Source of the DNA: Zophobihabitans entericus
GTDB taxonomy: Bacteria > Pseudomonadota > Gammaproteobacteria > Enterobacterales > Orbaceae
DNA length: 64,000 nucleotides
NCBI RefSeq assembly: GCF_011745665.1
Contig: NZ_CP050253.1
Location: forward strand, 657,418 to 721,417
Direction: 5' to 3'
Below are positions 10,944-20,740 of the stretch, in pieces; the stretch's first letter is position 1; each line of letters starts with the position of its first letter. The translations under genes were made by a program, and so were the position numbers. The notes beneath the pieces are model-generated. The model was not told the origin of the DNA. It saw only the letters and a program-made list of their open reading frames with translations, and searched no databases.

Positions 10944-11828
10944 ATGAGTCAGAGTAGCACTTTTCAATGCATTGGGATTGTTGGTTTGCCTCGCTATGAA
11001 GAAGCATTAAATACGCACCATATGCTTTATGAATGGCTGGTATCACAAGGATATCGGGTTATTTTAGATGCTGACCTTGCTCAACACGTCAGTTTTCCGG
11101 TTAAAGAGTTTGGTTCTTTAGATGAAATTGGCGAGTTGGCTGATTTAGCAATTATCATCGGCGGTGATGGTAATATGCTGCGTGCTGCGCGTAGTTTGTC
11201 TCATCATGATATTAAGGTGATTGGTGTCAACCGTGGTAATTTAGGTTTTTTAACTGACATTAATCCGGAAGATGCGATTGTACAACTGGGTGAAGTGCTG
11301 GCAGGTGATTATCATGAAGATTCACGTTTCCTGCTCGATGTTGGTGTTTATGATCAGGGAGAGCTGGTCGCTTCCGGGATTGCGGTAAACGAAATTGTCC
11401 TGCATCCTTCTAAAGTTGCTCATATGATTGATTATGAAGCTTATATCGATGATCGTAGCGCTTTTTCTCAGCGTGCTGATGGACTCATTATTGCTACACC
11501 AACCGGTTCTACTGCTTACTCGCTGTCTGCCGGTGGTCCTATTATTGCCCCTCGTTTAGATGCTTTTATTATTACGCCGATGTTCCCGCATTCATTGTCT
11601 GTACGACCACTCGTGATTAAAAGTGATAATACGATTCGCCTGACCTTTCCAACCACTATTCATGCGCTGGAAGTTGCTTGTGACAGCCAAATTATGCTTG
11701 AGGTCAAGCCAACGGATGAAGTTGTGGTTAAGCGAACACCTTATGAATTTAATCTTATTCACTCAAAAGAGTACGATTATTTCCGTAATTTATCGACAAA
11801 ACTTGGCTGGTCTAAGAAAATGTATTAG
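10944..11828 (+). CDS. nadK: NAD kinase
   Basis: NadK phosphorylates NAD to NADP. The family motif GGDGNMLRAAR is present near residue 73, with the NE-type motif (GIAVNEIVLH) and the glycine-rich substrate loop TPTGSTAYSLSAGGPI downstream. 294 residues is close to E. coli (292). The order grpE (divergent), nadK, recN matches enterobacteria. It probably has its own promoter in the 10.85-10.94 kb gap. Confidence 0.97.
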   Translation: MSQSSTFQCIGIVGLPRYEEALNTHHMLYEWLVSQGYRVILDADLAQHVSFPVKEFGSLDEIGELADLAIIIGGDGNMLRAARSLSHHDIKVIGVNRGNLGFLTDINPEDAIVQLGEVLAGDYHEDSRFLLDVGVYDQGELVASGIAVNEIVLHPSKVAHMIDYEAYIDDRSAFSQRADGLIIATPTGSTAYSLSAGGPIIAPRLDAFIITPMFPHSLSVRPLVIKSDNTIRLTFPTTIHALEVACDSQIMLEVKPTDEVVVKRTPYEFNLIHSKEYDYFRNLSTKLGWSKKMY

Positions 11829-11848
11829 AACTGTATTTATTTACAGTG
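11829..11848. promoter_or_regulatory. LexA (SOS) box upstream of recN
   Basis: The 16-bp core CTGTATTTATTTACAG at 11831-11846 fits the enteric LexA operator CTGT-N8-ACAG exactly, with an AT-rich spacer. It is followed by a -10-like TATAAT at 11859-11864 and lies 45 bp before the recN ATG, so it overlaps the probable promoter. recN is a classic SOS gene in E. coli, which supports the reading. Confidence 0.88.
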
Positions 11849-11892
11849 TTTTTATTGTTATAATCGCCAAAAATACCCTATAGGTCATTGAT

Positions 11893-13554
11893 ATGCTGAC
11901 TCAATTAACTATTAATAATTTTGCGATTGTAGATAAATTGGCGATCGACTTCTCACGCGGCATGACGGCCATTACCGGTGAAACAGGTGCCGGTAAATCG
12001 ATCGCTATCGATGCGCTTGGGCTATGCCTTGGTAATCGCTCCGATGCTTCCTCTATCCGTCATGGTACAGAACGTGTTGATATTTCTGCCCATTTTTTAT
12101 TAGATGACACCCCAAGTGCGCTTGAATGGCTGAAAGAGAATCACCTGGATGATCACAATGAGTGTATTTTACGACGTGTTGTTAATCAGGATGGGCGTTC
12201 AAAAGCGTTTATTAATGGCTCAGCTGTCCCTGTTGCCCAACTGCGCGAACTGGGTCAAACATTGATCCAAATTCATGGACAACATGAACATCAATTATTA
12301 ATTAAACCTGAACATCAGCAGACCTTGCTCAATCATTATATGGGTGAGTCTACACTCTTTAATGAGATGAAAGCACAATATAAACAGTGGAAAGAAGCGT
12401 GCCTGCAATTTGCTCAGTATGAAAAACAGCGCTCAGATCGTGATGCTCATCTGCAGCTCCTACAATATCAGCTAAAAGAACTCAATGAATTTGCGCCAAT
12501 TGAGGGGGAATATGAACAGATTGATGAGGAATATAAACGCTTATCCAATAGTGAGCAGCTGATCAATCTTAGCCAGCAGACAACGATGATTTTATCTGAA
12601 AATGATGAATATAACGTATTGAATCTGCTGCACAGTGCCAAACATTCACTGCAAGAATTAATGGATATCGATACCAAATTAACCAGCGTCTATACCATGC
12701 TGGATGAAGCCGCCATTCAGGTGGCAGAAGCCAGTAATGAGCTACGCTACTATGCTGAAAATATGGAGATGGATCCTGCCCGTGCGTCTTATATTGAACA
12801 GCGCTTATCCAAACAAATTACACTGGCACGTAAGCATCACCTGCCGCCGGAGCAGTTACCTATTTTGCATCAGCAATTACAGGATGAATTTATTCAGCTG
12901 CAGCAGCAGGATGTGCAGGGCGAACAGCTAAAACTGGATATTGACCGTTTTCATCAACAAGCTATTAGTATCGCTCAGAAGTTGCATAAAAAGCGACAGG
13001 CTTATGCTAAAACCTTATCTGACCTGATTACTAAGAGTATGCATGACCTCTCTATGCCAAATGGTCAGTTTGTTATTCAGGTCAATTATGATGAGAATCA
13101 TTTGGGTGATGATGGTGCTGATCAGGTGGTCTTTATGGTAACCACAAATCCGGGGCAACCATTACAACCCATTGCTAAAGTAGCATCAGGGGGTGAGCTT
13201 TCTCGTATTGCTTTAGCTATTCAGGTACTAACCGCACAAAAAATGGATACACCGGCGCTGATTTTTGATGAGATCGATGTCGGGATCAGTGGGCCGACAG
13301 CAGCTAAAGTGGGTAATTTACTGCGCCGGTTAGGTCAGTCAACACAGGTAATTACGGTAACACATTTACCGCAAGTTGCCGGTAATGCTCAGCATCATTT
13401 CTTTGTCTCAAAACAAAATGACGGTAAAGCAACAACAACAGATATGGTTGAACTGGATCAGGCTGGGCGGTTAGATGAACTGGCAAGACTACTTGGTGGT
13501 GATAAAATTACTGAGGCTACGCGAGCCAATGCCAGAGAGTTATTAGTTGAGTAA
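11893..13554 (+). CDS. recN: DNA repair ATPase RecN
   Basis: RecN is an SMC-like ATPase that acts in recombinational double-strand-break repair. Walker A GETGAGKS is at residues 29-36. A long central helical region with many Gln/Leu heptads forms the short coiled coil. The ABC signature [11 protein letters not shown] starts near 431 and Walker B ALIFDEID near 455. 553 residues equals E. coli RecN. A LexA box lies just upstream, so DNA-damage induction is expected. Confidence 0.97.
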   Translation: MLTQLTINNFAIVDKLAIDFSRGMTAITGETGAGKSIAIDALGLCLGNRSDASSIRHGTERVDISAHFLLDDTPSALEWLKENHLDDHNECILRRVVNQDGRSKAFINGSAVPVAQLRELGQTLIQIHGQHEHQLLIKPEHQQTLLNHYMGESTLFNEMKAQYKQWKEACLQFAQYEKQRSDRDAHLQLLQYQLKELNEFAPIEGEYEQIDEEYKRLSNSEQLINLSQQTTMILSENDEYNVLNLLHSAKHSLQELMDIDTKLTSVYTMLDEAAIQVAEASNELRYYAENMEMDPARASYIEQRLSKQITLARKHHLPPEQLPILHQQLQDEFIQLQQQDVQGEQLKLDIDRFHQQAISIAQKLHKKRQAYAKTLSDLITKSMHDLSMPNGQFVIQVNYDENHLGDDGADQVVFMVTTNPGQPLQPIAKVASGGELSRIALAIQVLTAQKMDTPALIFDEIDVGISGPTAAKVGNLLRRLGQSTQVITVTHLPQVAGNAQHHFFVSKQNDGKATTTDMVELDQAGRLDELARLLGGDKITEATRANARELLVE

Positions 13555-13877
13555 TGATGGTCTTTTTGAATATAATCAATAGTTCATCATTAAAAACTTA
13601 AATAAAATCAAAAAGTTATTTTTTGTGCTAATTAATAATAAATTAGCTAACAGGGTATTGAAAGACAGAAGATCTCTGCATGAATATTCTTAAAAAGTGA
13701 TGTGGAGTCAGCTAGTTAATGTCATTTAAAAGTTACTTGATAAAGCAAAGTAGACCTGATTCAAAAATAGTGATGTCAGTTTTTAATCAATAAACCTTAA
13801 AGGTTTACTGGCGTAGCAGGCAAATATCGGTAATAATATCCGCAGTCTTGATTGTGAAATAGAACGGATTAATTTCT
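13555..13877. other. AT-rich intergenic region recN-bamE
   Basis: I see no gene in these 323 bp. There are two small inverted repeats: GCTAATT/AATTAGC (13627-13633 and 13641-13647, 7-nt loop) and TAAACCTT/AAGGTTTA (13791-13798 and 13800-13807, one central base). Neither has a T-run of the length expected for a terminator. The bamE promoter must lie here, but no convincing sigma-E or sigma-70 element was found. Confidence 0.5.
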
Positions 13878-14246
13878 ATGAGTTTTAAGAAAAGCATTTT
13901 AGCAGCAATAACTGTCAGTGTCTTACTAAGTGGATGTTCATTTGTCGATCGCTGGGTTTATCGTCCTGATATCAATCAGGGTAACTACATTACCGCTGAA
14001 GACGCAGCAAAATTAAAAGTAGGGCAAACTAAAGAACAGGTTAAATTCATTCTGGGTAGTCCGATGCTGACGTCTGTTTTTGGTGATAATATTTGGTATT
14101 ATGTCTTCCGTGAGCAGCCTCATCATGGCTATATCAGTCAGCTAACTTATACGTTAACCTTTGACGGACAAAACCGTTTAACTGATATTCAGACTTCTGA
14201 GATGGGTGACCAGTCTGATGCTCAGTCTGAAGGTGAAGACGATTAA
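13878..14246 (+). CDS. bamE: Outer membrane assembly lipoprotein BamE
   Basis: BamE (SmpA) is a small lipoprotein of the BAM complex. The signal peptide ends in LLSGC with the lipidated Cys at residue 20. The mature part carries the SmpA/OmlA fold signature (YRPDINQGNYI, KLKVGQTKEQVKFILGSPML, WYYVFREQP). A short acidic tail ends the protein. At 122 residues it is slightly longer than E. coli BamE (113). It is a single-gene unit with a strong terminator downstream. Confidence 0.95.
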   Translation: MSFKKSILAAITVSVLLSGCSFVDRWVYRPDINQGNYITAEDAAKLKVGQTKEQVKFILGSPMLTSVFGDNIWYYVFREQPHHGYISQLTYTLTFDGQNRLTDIQTSEMGDQSDAQSEGEDD

Positions 14247-14267
14247 TTATTGATAACTATGTATTAC

Positions 14268-14296
14268 AAAAAACCGCTAATTTTAGCGGTTTTTTA
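14268..14296. terminator. Bidirectional terminator bamE / GFA gene
   Basis: Stem CCGCTAA (14274-14280) pairs with TTAGCGG (14283-14289), preceded by an A-run and followed by a T6 run. It lies between bamE (plus) and the GFA-family gene (minus), which converge. Confidence 0.9.
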
Positions 14297-14313
14297 TTAT
14301 CAGTTACTTTTAT

Positions 14314-14715
14314 TTATACTGGTGGTCTTTCCGGATATTGCGGAAAATCATCACAAATTTCATCCCAGCTGGCTTTAGAAGCAGTAAAAACATGTATTTT
14401 TTTAGCCGGATTAATTGGAGTATCAAGCAAGCCTACGCGTAAACGATAATGTGCTGGATCGTTATCTCTGGAAGAATAAAGTCTGCTACCACAACCCACA
14501 CAGAAATGGCGATTCACTCCATTTACAGAATACTTTTTAACTAAATCCTTACCTTCAGTAATTGTGATATCAGCAGAGTTAATTACCGCTGAAGTATTAA
14601 AGGCGGAGCCAGATTCTTTACGACAACGAGAGCAATGACAAACAAAGAGAGTATCAATATCCTCTTGATTTAATTGATATTTAATTGAACCACATAAACA
14701 GCTACCTGTAAGCAT
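14314..14715 (-). CDS. GFA/CENP-V family zinc protein
   Basis: The 133-residue protein has the cysteine pattern of the glutathione-dependent formaldehyde-activating (GFA) / CENP-V fold: C6-x-C8, C26-x-C28-xx-C31 and C72-xx-C75, which bind structural and catalytic zinc. Family members range from S-hydroxymethylglutathione synthase to proteins of unknown role, and nothing here identifies a substrate. It stands alone, convergent with bamE and divergent from dusA. Confidence 0.8.
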   Translation of the reverse strand: MLTGSCLCGSIKYQLNQEDIDTLFVCHCSRCRKESGSAFNTSAVINSADITITEGKDLVKKYSVNGVNRHFCVGCGSRLYSSRDNDPAHYRLRVGLLDTPINPAKKIHVFTASKASWDEICDDFPQYPERPPV

Positions 14716-14790
14716 CTTGATTTCCTTTTGGTAGTAAGTGTTCAGTTATCCTACTCCTGAACCAAGAAAATAGAAACTTGATATGTTAGA

Positions 14791-15810
14791 ATGGCGCATT
14801 ATTTTATTAAGCAGGTTTTTATTTTGTCAGGTCATCACTCTTTAAGCCGTTATCCTTTAAATCGTTTTTCTGTCGCGCCTATGCTTGACTGGACAGACAA
14901 ACATTGCCGCTATTTTCATCGTTTGTTAACGAAACAGGCATTGCTCTATACCGAGATGGTGACAACCGGGGCAATTCTATTTGGTAAAGGCGATTATCTG
15001 GCTTATAACGAGCAGGAACATCCGGTGAGTTTACAACTGGGTGGTAGTGATCCTGTAGCCCTAGCTAAGTGTGCGAAGCTGGCTGAGGAGCGTGGTTATG
15101 ATGAGATTAATCTCAATGTAGGTTGTCCGTCTGATCGTGTGCAAAATGGCCGTTTTGGGGCTTGTTTGATGTCAGATGCACAATTGGTGGCCGATTGTGT
15201 TAAAGCGATGCAGGATGAAGTTGCTATTCCGGTCACGGTCAAAACCCGGATTGGTATTGATGAACAAGATAGTTATGACTTTTTATGTCAGTTTATTGAA
15301 ACAGTTATGCCTTATTGCCATACCTTTATTGTACATGCGCGCAAGGCATGGCTGTCAGGGTTAAGTCCTAAGGAAAACCGCGAGATTCCACCATTAGATT
15401 ATCTACGAGTTTATCAGCTAAAACAGGACTATCCAGACTTAACCATTGCCATTAATGGCGGTATTAAATCACTGACAGAAGCTCAGGAGCATTTGAAGTA
15501 TGTTGATGGAGTTATGATGGGACGTGAAGCCTATCAAAACCCTATAGTGCTATCACAGGTTGATCAGATGTTATTTGGTTGTCAGAACGCTCCTATATCA
15601 GGTATTGAAGCCGTGCAGGCGATGTTTCCCTATATTGAACAGCAATTATTAGCAGGAACCCCGCTTAATCATATTTGCCGTCATTTACTGGGAATTTTTA
15701 ATGGGCAGGTTGGTGCTCGTCAGTGGCGTCGTTATCTTAGTGAAAACGCGACTAAAAAGGGTGCTGATGTGACAACAATGGAAAGAGCATTAGAGTATCT
15801 GCAAAGTTAA
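14791..15810 (+). CDS. dusA: tRNA-dihydrouridine synthase A
   Basis: DusA reduces uridines in the D-loop of tRNA (positions 20/20a) using FMN and NADPH. The TIM-barrel N-terminus [12 protein letters not shown], the GCPSDRVQ motif and the catalytic Cys in FGACLM (residue 125 from this start) are intact. So is [20 protein letters not shown], which is specific for DusA. The first ATG may be upstream of the true start. A TTG at 14824 has an AAGCAGG site 8 bp before it and gives a better N-terminal length, while TATGTTAGAAT just before 14791 looks like a -10 region. Confidence 0.93.
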   Translation: MAHYFIKQVFILSGHHSLSRYPLNRFSVAPMLDWTDKHCRYFHRLLTKQALLYTEMVTTGAILFGKGDYLAYNEQEHPVSLQLGGSDPVALAKCAKLAEERGYDEINLNVGCPSDRVQNGRFGACLMSDAQLVADCVKAMQDEVAIPVTVKTRIGIDEQDSYDFLCQFIETVMPYCHTFIVHARKAWLSGLSPKENREIPPLDYLRVYQLKQDYPDLTIAINGGIKSLTEAQEHLKYVDGVMMGREAYQNPIVLSQVDQMLFGCQNAPISGIEAVQAMFPYIEQQLLAGTPLNHICRHLLGIFNGQVGARQWRRYLSENATKKGADVTTMERALEYLQS

Positions 15811-15827
15811 TCCGTTTGAAAAGTAAG

Positions 15828-15861
15828 AAAAAGACATCAGAAACTTTCTGATGTCTTTTTT
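15828..15861. terminator. Bidirectional terminator dusA / pilus operon
   Basis: AAAGACATCAGAAA (15830-15843) pairs with TTTCTGATGTCTTT after a 2-nt loop, flanked by A and T runs. It ends dusA on the plus strand and the five-gene pilus operon on the minus strand. Confidence 0.92.
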
Positions 15862-15867
15862 AATATG

Positions 15868-16914
15868 TCAGAATTGTACATCTACAACCACACTGTCGGT
15901 ATATGTTCCGGCTGGTGGTGTTGTTTGGTTAGAAAGAATAGTTGCCCGGTATAAAAATCCTTGTTTGGTTGTATTCACGCCTGAACCAAGACCAGGATTC
16001 ACTTCTGCACTGGCTGCCGCACGTCTTTCAGCGAGCAGTGCTCCCCACCTGAGTGTACCTGTATTACCTTGATAGATTTCATAATTAAGATAGTTACCAT
16101 TATAGGCTAAGCGACGCTGATTATTTAACGCATGGCTACCATTACCCAAACCCACTGTGTAAACAGTTCCTTTGGTGCAATAAACGCTGATGGTTTGGGT
16201 CACAGTACCAAAGGATGAAGCAAGTGGTGCTATACCAAAGTTGATATCCGGTGCAGTAATCACACAATCATTGGTTACATTCAAAGTGAGATTAATAGTT
16301 ACTGTTGTATGATCTGTAGTGACTGTTCCGATACAAAGAAGTGTTATATTGATAGCTGAACAGATACTCCATTCCCAATATACACTGACACTACCTGTAT
16401 AGGTTCCTGCTTTTAAATTTAGTGCTCCGGTTATAGTGCGAAAATACATAGGTATTGAATTATAGCTTTCGCCAGTTAAACCAAGTAATCCTAGAATGGT
16501 ACTATTATAGTAGTTAAAAGCTGTCCCGGATGTGAATGGACGACTAAAACTGGAATCAACGAACATCTGGAAAGGTATTGTATCAGTACCGTTAGTGAGT
16601 AGTCCGGTCGATGTTACTGTCCCTCTGATATATGAAGTTAGTGCAAGCACTGATAATAAAGAACCCCCACATCTAATCCCAGCTTCTGGCAACGAAGTAG
16701 TTTGTGTTGATTTATTAACATTTATCGAAGAAACACTACCAAATGTGGGTGAGTAACTTGCTGATGTTGATACTTCACAGCCAGCGGCATAAGCTAAAGA
16801 AGGGGAGGAGAGTAAGACAAGTAATAATAACTTTATGATTCGCCTCTGCCCTTGAAGAGATATTCTTTGTAACTTGTTTAAGACTTTCAATAACTCTGTC
16901 ATGAATAATTTCAT
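15868..16914 (-). CDS. CsuE-like pilus tip protein, two spore-coat-U domains
   Basis: The 348-residue secreted protein has a hydrophobic signal segment ending near ALAYAAGC (about residue 45). Two tandem SCPU-type (spore coat protein U) beta domains follow. The N-terminal one starts at CEVSTSASYSPTFG. The C-terminal one starts at NDCVITAPDINFG and ends with the classic donor-strand-like tail GTYTDSVVVDVQF. Tandem-domain SCPU proteins at the end of such operons are tip adhesins (CsuE in Acinetobacter). Its ATG overlaps the usher stop by 4 bp. The ligand is unknown. The N-terminal extension before the signal core is unusually long. Confidence 0.82.
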   Translation of the reverse strand: MKLFMTELLKVLNKLQRISLQGQRRIIKLLLLVLLSSPSLAYAAGCEVSTSASYSPTFGSVSSINVNKSTQTTSLPEAGIRCGGSLLSVLALTSYIRGTVTSTGLLTNGTDTIPFQMFVDSSFSRPFTSGTAFNYYNSTILGLLGLTGESYNSIPMYFRTITGALNLKAGTYTGSVSVYWEWSICSAINITLLCIGTVTTDHTTVTINLTLNVTNDCVITAPDINFGIAPLASSFGTVTQTISVYCTKGTVYTVGLGNGSHALNNQRRLAYNGNYLNYEIYQGNTGTLRWGALLAERRAAASAEVNPGLGSGVNTTKQGFLYRATILSNQTTPPAGTYTDSVVVDVQF

Positions 16915-19307
16915 AGTGCGATATCCTTACAAACAATTTGTCCAATCTGCAACATCTTATCCTTTGACTCCAAATCGGCAGAGAAAGAGGCTTTACACTG
17001 GGTATCATCCGGGCGTTGAACAATAAGGTTATTATCTTTATCAACCTGACTAAAATAAACAAAACCATCCCAACCAATATAGGCAATTTCACCATTTGAG
17101 TTGATCACTTTTGACCCCAGAGGTAAATAGTTATGTGCTTCATCAACCAGTGTCATGCGGGCAGAAATAACCGATTTCATCGGGAAACTTAGCAGATAGC
17201 CACTCCCGGATTTGATAGATACACTTTGTTCTACTTTGGAAATCTGAATATCTGCTGGCAGTTGTAGTGGATCAATCGCATATTTTGCGGCGTAATAAGC
17301 CGGTGTTTGTGACACAAGCAAATACCCATTGCTATTGGTTTTCCCCATTAAGCTGTTTTCATACATCACTGGCACATCAGGAATTCCATCTGTTGAAATA
17401 ACGGCAAACGCATCATTGATTACATTCGCGGCATACAGTTCGTTATCCATTAAGACGATAGAACCGGTTGCTTCACCCCAGAAGTTCTCATTATCATTGG
17501 TTCCATACACACCACTACGCAATTCCATTGAGTTTGTATGCCATGTCAAATCAGCCTGACGATAATCGTCATCTCGTGGATAATGAATATAGCCAACGTT
17601 CCAGCCAAGCCCACCATCACTCGGAACTGAGCGACTGTAATTTACTCGTTGACTCCAATGATGAGCAGTATTACGTTCCATCGCTAAAGAAATATTATCG
17701 CGCCCATTAGAGAAAGGAATAATCCATTGTAATGTACCGGTCCAGGTGTCATCACGATTTGATTTACTGGCAGACACATAGAAGTTACCTAAATCACCGA
17801 CAGGATGACTCCAGGTCACTGTGGCTAAACGAGTTTCATCGTCGTCACCATTTTTCAGAATAAAATATCCTCCGGTTAAGTTACCAAAATCACCCAGGGG
17901 TAAACCTAATGTGATCTGAGTACTTTGACGACTGATTAAGTAATCATTGCTCAGATGTGCAAGATCCTGATATTCATCATTATTGCGGACATGACGAACA
18001 CCAATATTAAAATAGCGTGAGTCATATTGATAACCCAGACTAATCTGTCTGCCATATTCACCATCATAATAACTTTGAGAATAGGAGGCATCAAATACAC
18101 CTAGTGTACCTAAGCGGAAAACAGAACCAACACCTGCCAGTTTTAGTGAGCCAGCGCCTTCAATATGTGACTCTAGTGTCACACTGTCAGTTAAACCATA
18201 GCGATAGTTTCCACTGACCGCAAATGTAGAATAGTCAAAGTTTTTACTGCCATAATGTTGCCTGATCGCACCTGCGCCAATACTGTAATCGGCGAGTCCC
18301 TCTGATAAGAGTGTATTAGTCACATAAAACGGTACGGTGGTAGAAACCTTACGCCCCAATGCATCGGTGGTCACAATAACAGCATCACCTGAACCGTTGA
18401 TAAATGGGATATTAGTTAAGGTAAACGGACCGGCATTTAACTCTTTACTATCAACCCGATAACTGTCGACAAAAATATCAACTGTTGTTGGAACAGCGGT
18501 TTCCCCAGAAAATTGTGGCAGTGGGTAAGTGATAATATCAGGACGCAGAGAGAAGTTATGAGAAAGTTGAATACCACCCAGTCGAACAGGATTATTCCAG
18601 GTAAAAGTTCGGGTAATAAAGTCACCCATCTCTAAGGTTAGCATTTTATCTTCGTTAGAGTATTGATAGCGAGTATCGTAACGGGTATAACCATCCTCAG
18701 AACTGTTTTTTCTGTCCAGAGAGTGGCGATAAGTACCGGTGTTACTGAGTGTTCCATAATTACTGAAAAAGCGTAATTCGTTCCAGCCGGAGGCATATCC
18801 ATCCCCATGACGAGGCTTATTAACATACACGTCATAGTTAAATAACGCACCAAAACTGCTTTGGGCAGGTATACGTTTATTAAGTCCTTCTGTTACCAGA
18901 AGTTGCTCCGGTAGCCATTGTGGCGGGACATAGATCAAGAGCCGCTGATATTGTTGGTCATAATCAACGACAACACCGGGTATCTGGTTGAGAATAATAC
19001 GATTGGCAGAATCCCAAGGGGCATTTTTTAAATATTCAGGAGAAATACCTGTGACAGCCAGATCTTGTTCTGCTAAATAGTAATTACCTCCCATATAGTC
19101 AATAATTGCAATATGTGAGGTTGGCTGCTGATTCACCACCAGTTCAAGATAAAGTTGCATATCTTGTAATGGGGTATTGAGCTTAGCCGTTTGTTCCTGT
19201 GAATAGGCAAGTTGCACAGGAAGAGAAGATCCAATAAGTAATGCTAATAAAATCCTTTTATATGACAGCCGTAAGCGGCAGTTGTATCCTACAACCATTG
19301 TCTTCAC
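16911..19307 (-). CDS. CsuD-like outer membrane usher
   Basis: A 798-residue usher of the chaperone-usher pathway that translocates pilin subunits through the outer membrane. After a signal peptide (about 1-36) it has the N-terminal periplasmic domain (LYLELVVNQQPT), then a 24-strand beta barrel with FimD/PapC-type signatures (YRHSL, VDSYRVDSKELNAGPFTLTNIP, GRKVSTTVPFYV) and the plug. The C-terminal domains (MKSVISARMTLVDEAHNYLPLGSKV) follow. It overlaps the tip gene by 4 bp and starts 14 bp after the chaperone gene, so the genes form one transcript. Confidence 0.92.
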   Translation of the reverse strand: MKTMVVGYNCRLRLSYKRILLALLIGSSLPVQLAYSQEQTAKLNTPLQDMQLYLELVVNQQPTSHIAIIDYMGGNYYLAEQDLAVTGISPEYLKNAPWDSANRIILNQIPGVVVDYDQQYQRLLIYVPPQWLPEQLLVTEGLNKRIPAQSSFGALFNYDVYVNKPRHGDGYASGWNELRFFSNYGTLSNTGTYRHSLDRKNSSEDGYTRYDTRYQYSNEDKMLTLEMGDFITRTFTWNNPVRLGGIQLSHNFSLRPDIITYPLPQFSGETAVPTTVDIFVDSYRVDSKELNAGPFTLTNIPFINGSGDAVIVTTDALGRKVSTTVPFYVTNTLLSEGLADYSIGAGAIRQHYGSKNFDYSTFAVSGNYRYGLTDSVTLESHIEGAGSLKLAGVGSVFRLGTLGVFDASYSQSYYDGEYGRQISLGYQYDSRYFNIGVRHVRNNDEYQDLAHLSNDYLISRQSTQITLGLPLGDFGNLTGGYFILKNGDDDETRLATVTWSHPVGDLGNFYVSASKSNRDDTWTGTLQWIIPFSNGRDNISLAMERNTAHHWSQRVNYSRSVPSDGGLGWNVGYIHYPRDDDYRQADLTWHTNSMELRSGVYGTNDNENFWGEATGSIVLMDNELYAANVINDAFAVISTDGIPDVPVMYENSLMGKTNSNGYLLVSQTPAYYAAKYAIDPLQLPADIQISKVEQSVSIKSGSGYLLSFPMKSVISARMTLVDEAHNYLPLGSKVINSNGEIAYIGWDGFVYFSQVDKDNNLIVQRPDDTQCKASFSADLESKDKMLQIGQIVCKDIAL

Positions 19308-19321
19308 CTATCAGATTAACC

Positions 19322-20122
19322 TTAGTTATGTCCTGCTTTATCAATGTTGATCGCTTGTGGGTTGTCGCCAGTCACGATTGCAGGTAATTTTTGTGCTGCA
19401 GTATTAATGTTTCTAGGCATAGGGTAACGAATAGTTGCTCCCGGAAGAACATAAGTCGATAATGCATTACTGGTTCCTTCCTGTTTTGCATTATTTACGC
19501 CAATCTGAGATAAGTGAACATGAACTGGATTATTATTACGAATCTCAATTATGGATTGCCCGCCTTGCGTCACAGGTTGCCATGAAAGCTTTGCAGTTAA
19601 CTGATCTATAGGTGAATTATGTGTTAATCCAGTGCCATAAATAAAGAGGGGTACAGAGTAACGTAATTGAAAACTAATCCCAGGACCACTGGGTTTTACT
19701 GCATCTTGGGTAGGAATTTCATCCAATAATAGCCGATAAGTAGTTTCTTGCCCTGATTGAACCGGTTTGGTATTAATGACTCTGATCATCTGTCTTGCAC
19801 CCGGGGCAATGCTCATCATAGGGGGGCTACCGATGATGTCTTGTTGTTCTTGCAAATTATCTTTACCGTTCTCTTGAGTCCATTTAAAGATTCTCAGCTG
19901 AATGACTTTTTCCTGAGTGCCTTGATTTTCCAACCAGAGAGCCGTTGCTTTTTCTTCTTTTTCAATTACTAAATTAGTCGGCCAAATAACGATAGAAGCA
20001 AACACAGAGGAAGAGAAGAGGGATGCCATTAAAATAATTGATAAAAGGGAAATTCGATAATTTAGCCACTGTTTCCGATAGTAGATCAGTTTATTGAGTA
20101 TATAAGATAAGTTCATATCCAT
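19322..20122 (-). CDS. CsuC-like periplasmic pilus chaperone
   Basis: PapD-type chaperone that caps pilin subunits in the periplasm by donor-strand complementation. After a long basic and hydrophobic export signal (cleavage probably near VFAS, residue 43) the first Ig-like domain starts IVIWPTNLVIEKEEKATALWL. It includes the subunit-binding G1 strand region (ISFQLRYSVPLFI). The second Ig-like domain follows. At 266 residues it falls in the archaic, CsuC-type class. The unusual N-terminus may mean that translation starts at an internal Met. Confidence 0.9.
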   Translation of the reverse strand: MDMNLSYILNKLIYYRKQWLNYRISLLSIILMASLFSSSVFASIVIWPTNLVIEKEEKATALWLENQGTQEKVIQLRIFKWTQENGKDNLQEQQDIIGSPPMMSIAPGARQMIRVINTKPVQSGQETTYRLLLDEIPTQDAVKPSGPGISFQLRYSVPLFIYGTGLTHNSPIDQLTAKLSWQPVTQGGQSIIEIRNNNPVHVHLSQIGVNNAKQEGTSNALSTYVLPGATIRYPMPRNINTAAQKLPAIVTGDNPQAINIDKAGHN

Positions 20123-20150
20123 TGTAAATACCTTGTTAATGATAGCATCA

Positions 20151-20717
20151 TTACCATGTTAATGTGACTGTTAATGTATCCTGATAAGTACCTGGTCTTA
20201 CGCCTGAACCGGGTAATTGTAATGTTGCATAAACAGGTAATGTGATATTACTACCTGTGCCAACATTGGAAATAGTTACAGCCTGATTTATTCCAATAGC
20301 ATCTGTAAAGCTAGAGTTAGAAAATAACTGATAAGCTAATCTGTTACCGTTGGACTGTTGAACATTACGAGCTGTACCATAATGCAAACCTGCATCAATT
20401 GACATTGTTAAAGACATGTTCGGTGTACAGTTAAGTTTAAATTGTGTATTAGCTACCAGAGATGCTATCGCTCTTTCCTTTGATATTGCAGGATAGGTAC
20501 CAAAAGAGAGCGCCCCTAATTCCGATGTGTTGGTTCCTCCTGTAACCAGGCAACCGTTTTGTACGGTTGCCTGCACCAGGAAAGGGCATCCACCAGGTGA
20601 GGCGCTGGTCTGACAATCAGCAGCGCTCCACGCTGTTTCGGAAATAAATAGTAGTCCTAATAAACTAAACACATAGGGGTAACGTAGTTTAGTCTGACTA
20701 AACTTATTCGCTTTCAT
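20151..20717 (-). CDS. SCPU-domain pilin subunit (minor, CsuA/CsuB-like)
   Basis: A 188-residue secreted protein with a signal peptide (cleavage near TAWSA, about residue 31) and a single SCPU domain. The domain shows the conserved C-x-V-type start (NGCLVTGGTNTSELGALSFG), the central NCTPNMSLTMSIDAG block and the C-terminal GTYQDTLTVTLTW. It lies between the first pilin and the chaperone gene, 23 and 28 bp from its neighbours. That position suits a minor or adapter subunit. Which Csu subunit it matches best is uncertain. Confidence 0.8.
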   Translation of the reverse strand: MKANKFSQTKLRYPYVFSLLGLLFISETAWSAADCQTSASPGGCPFLVQATVQNGCLVTGGTNTSELGALSFGTYPAISKERAIASLVANTQFKLNCTPNMSLTMSIDAGLHYGTARNVQQSNGNRLAYQLFSNSSFTDAIGINQAVTISNVGTGSNITLPVYATLQLPGSGVRPGTYQDTLTVTLTW

Positions 20718-20740
20718 AGTATTAATTTTTACAGTATTAG

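Noticed and set aside
11830..11847. Terminator after nadK
   Set aside because: The stem is short (6 bp), and the same bases match the LexA operator exactly in front of recN, which explains the symmetry better.
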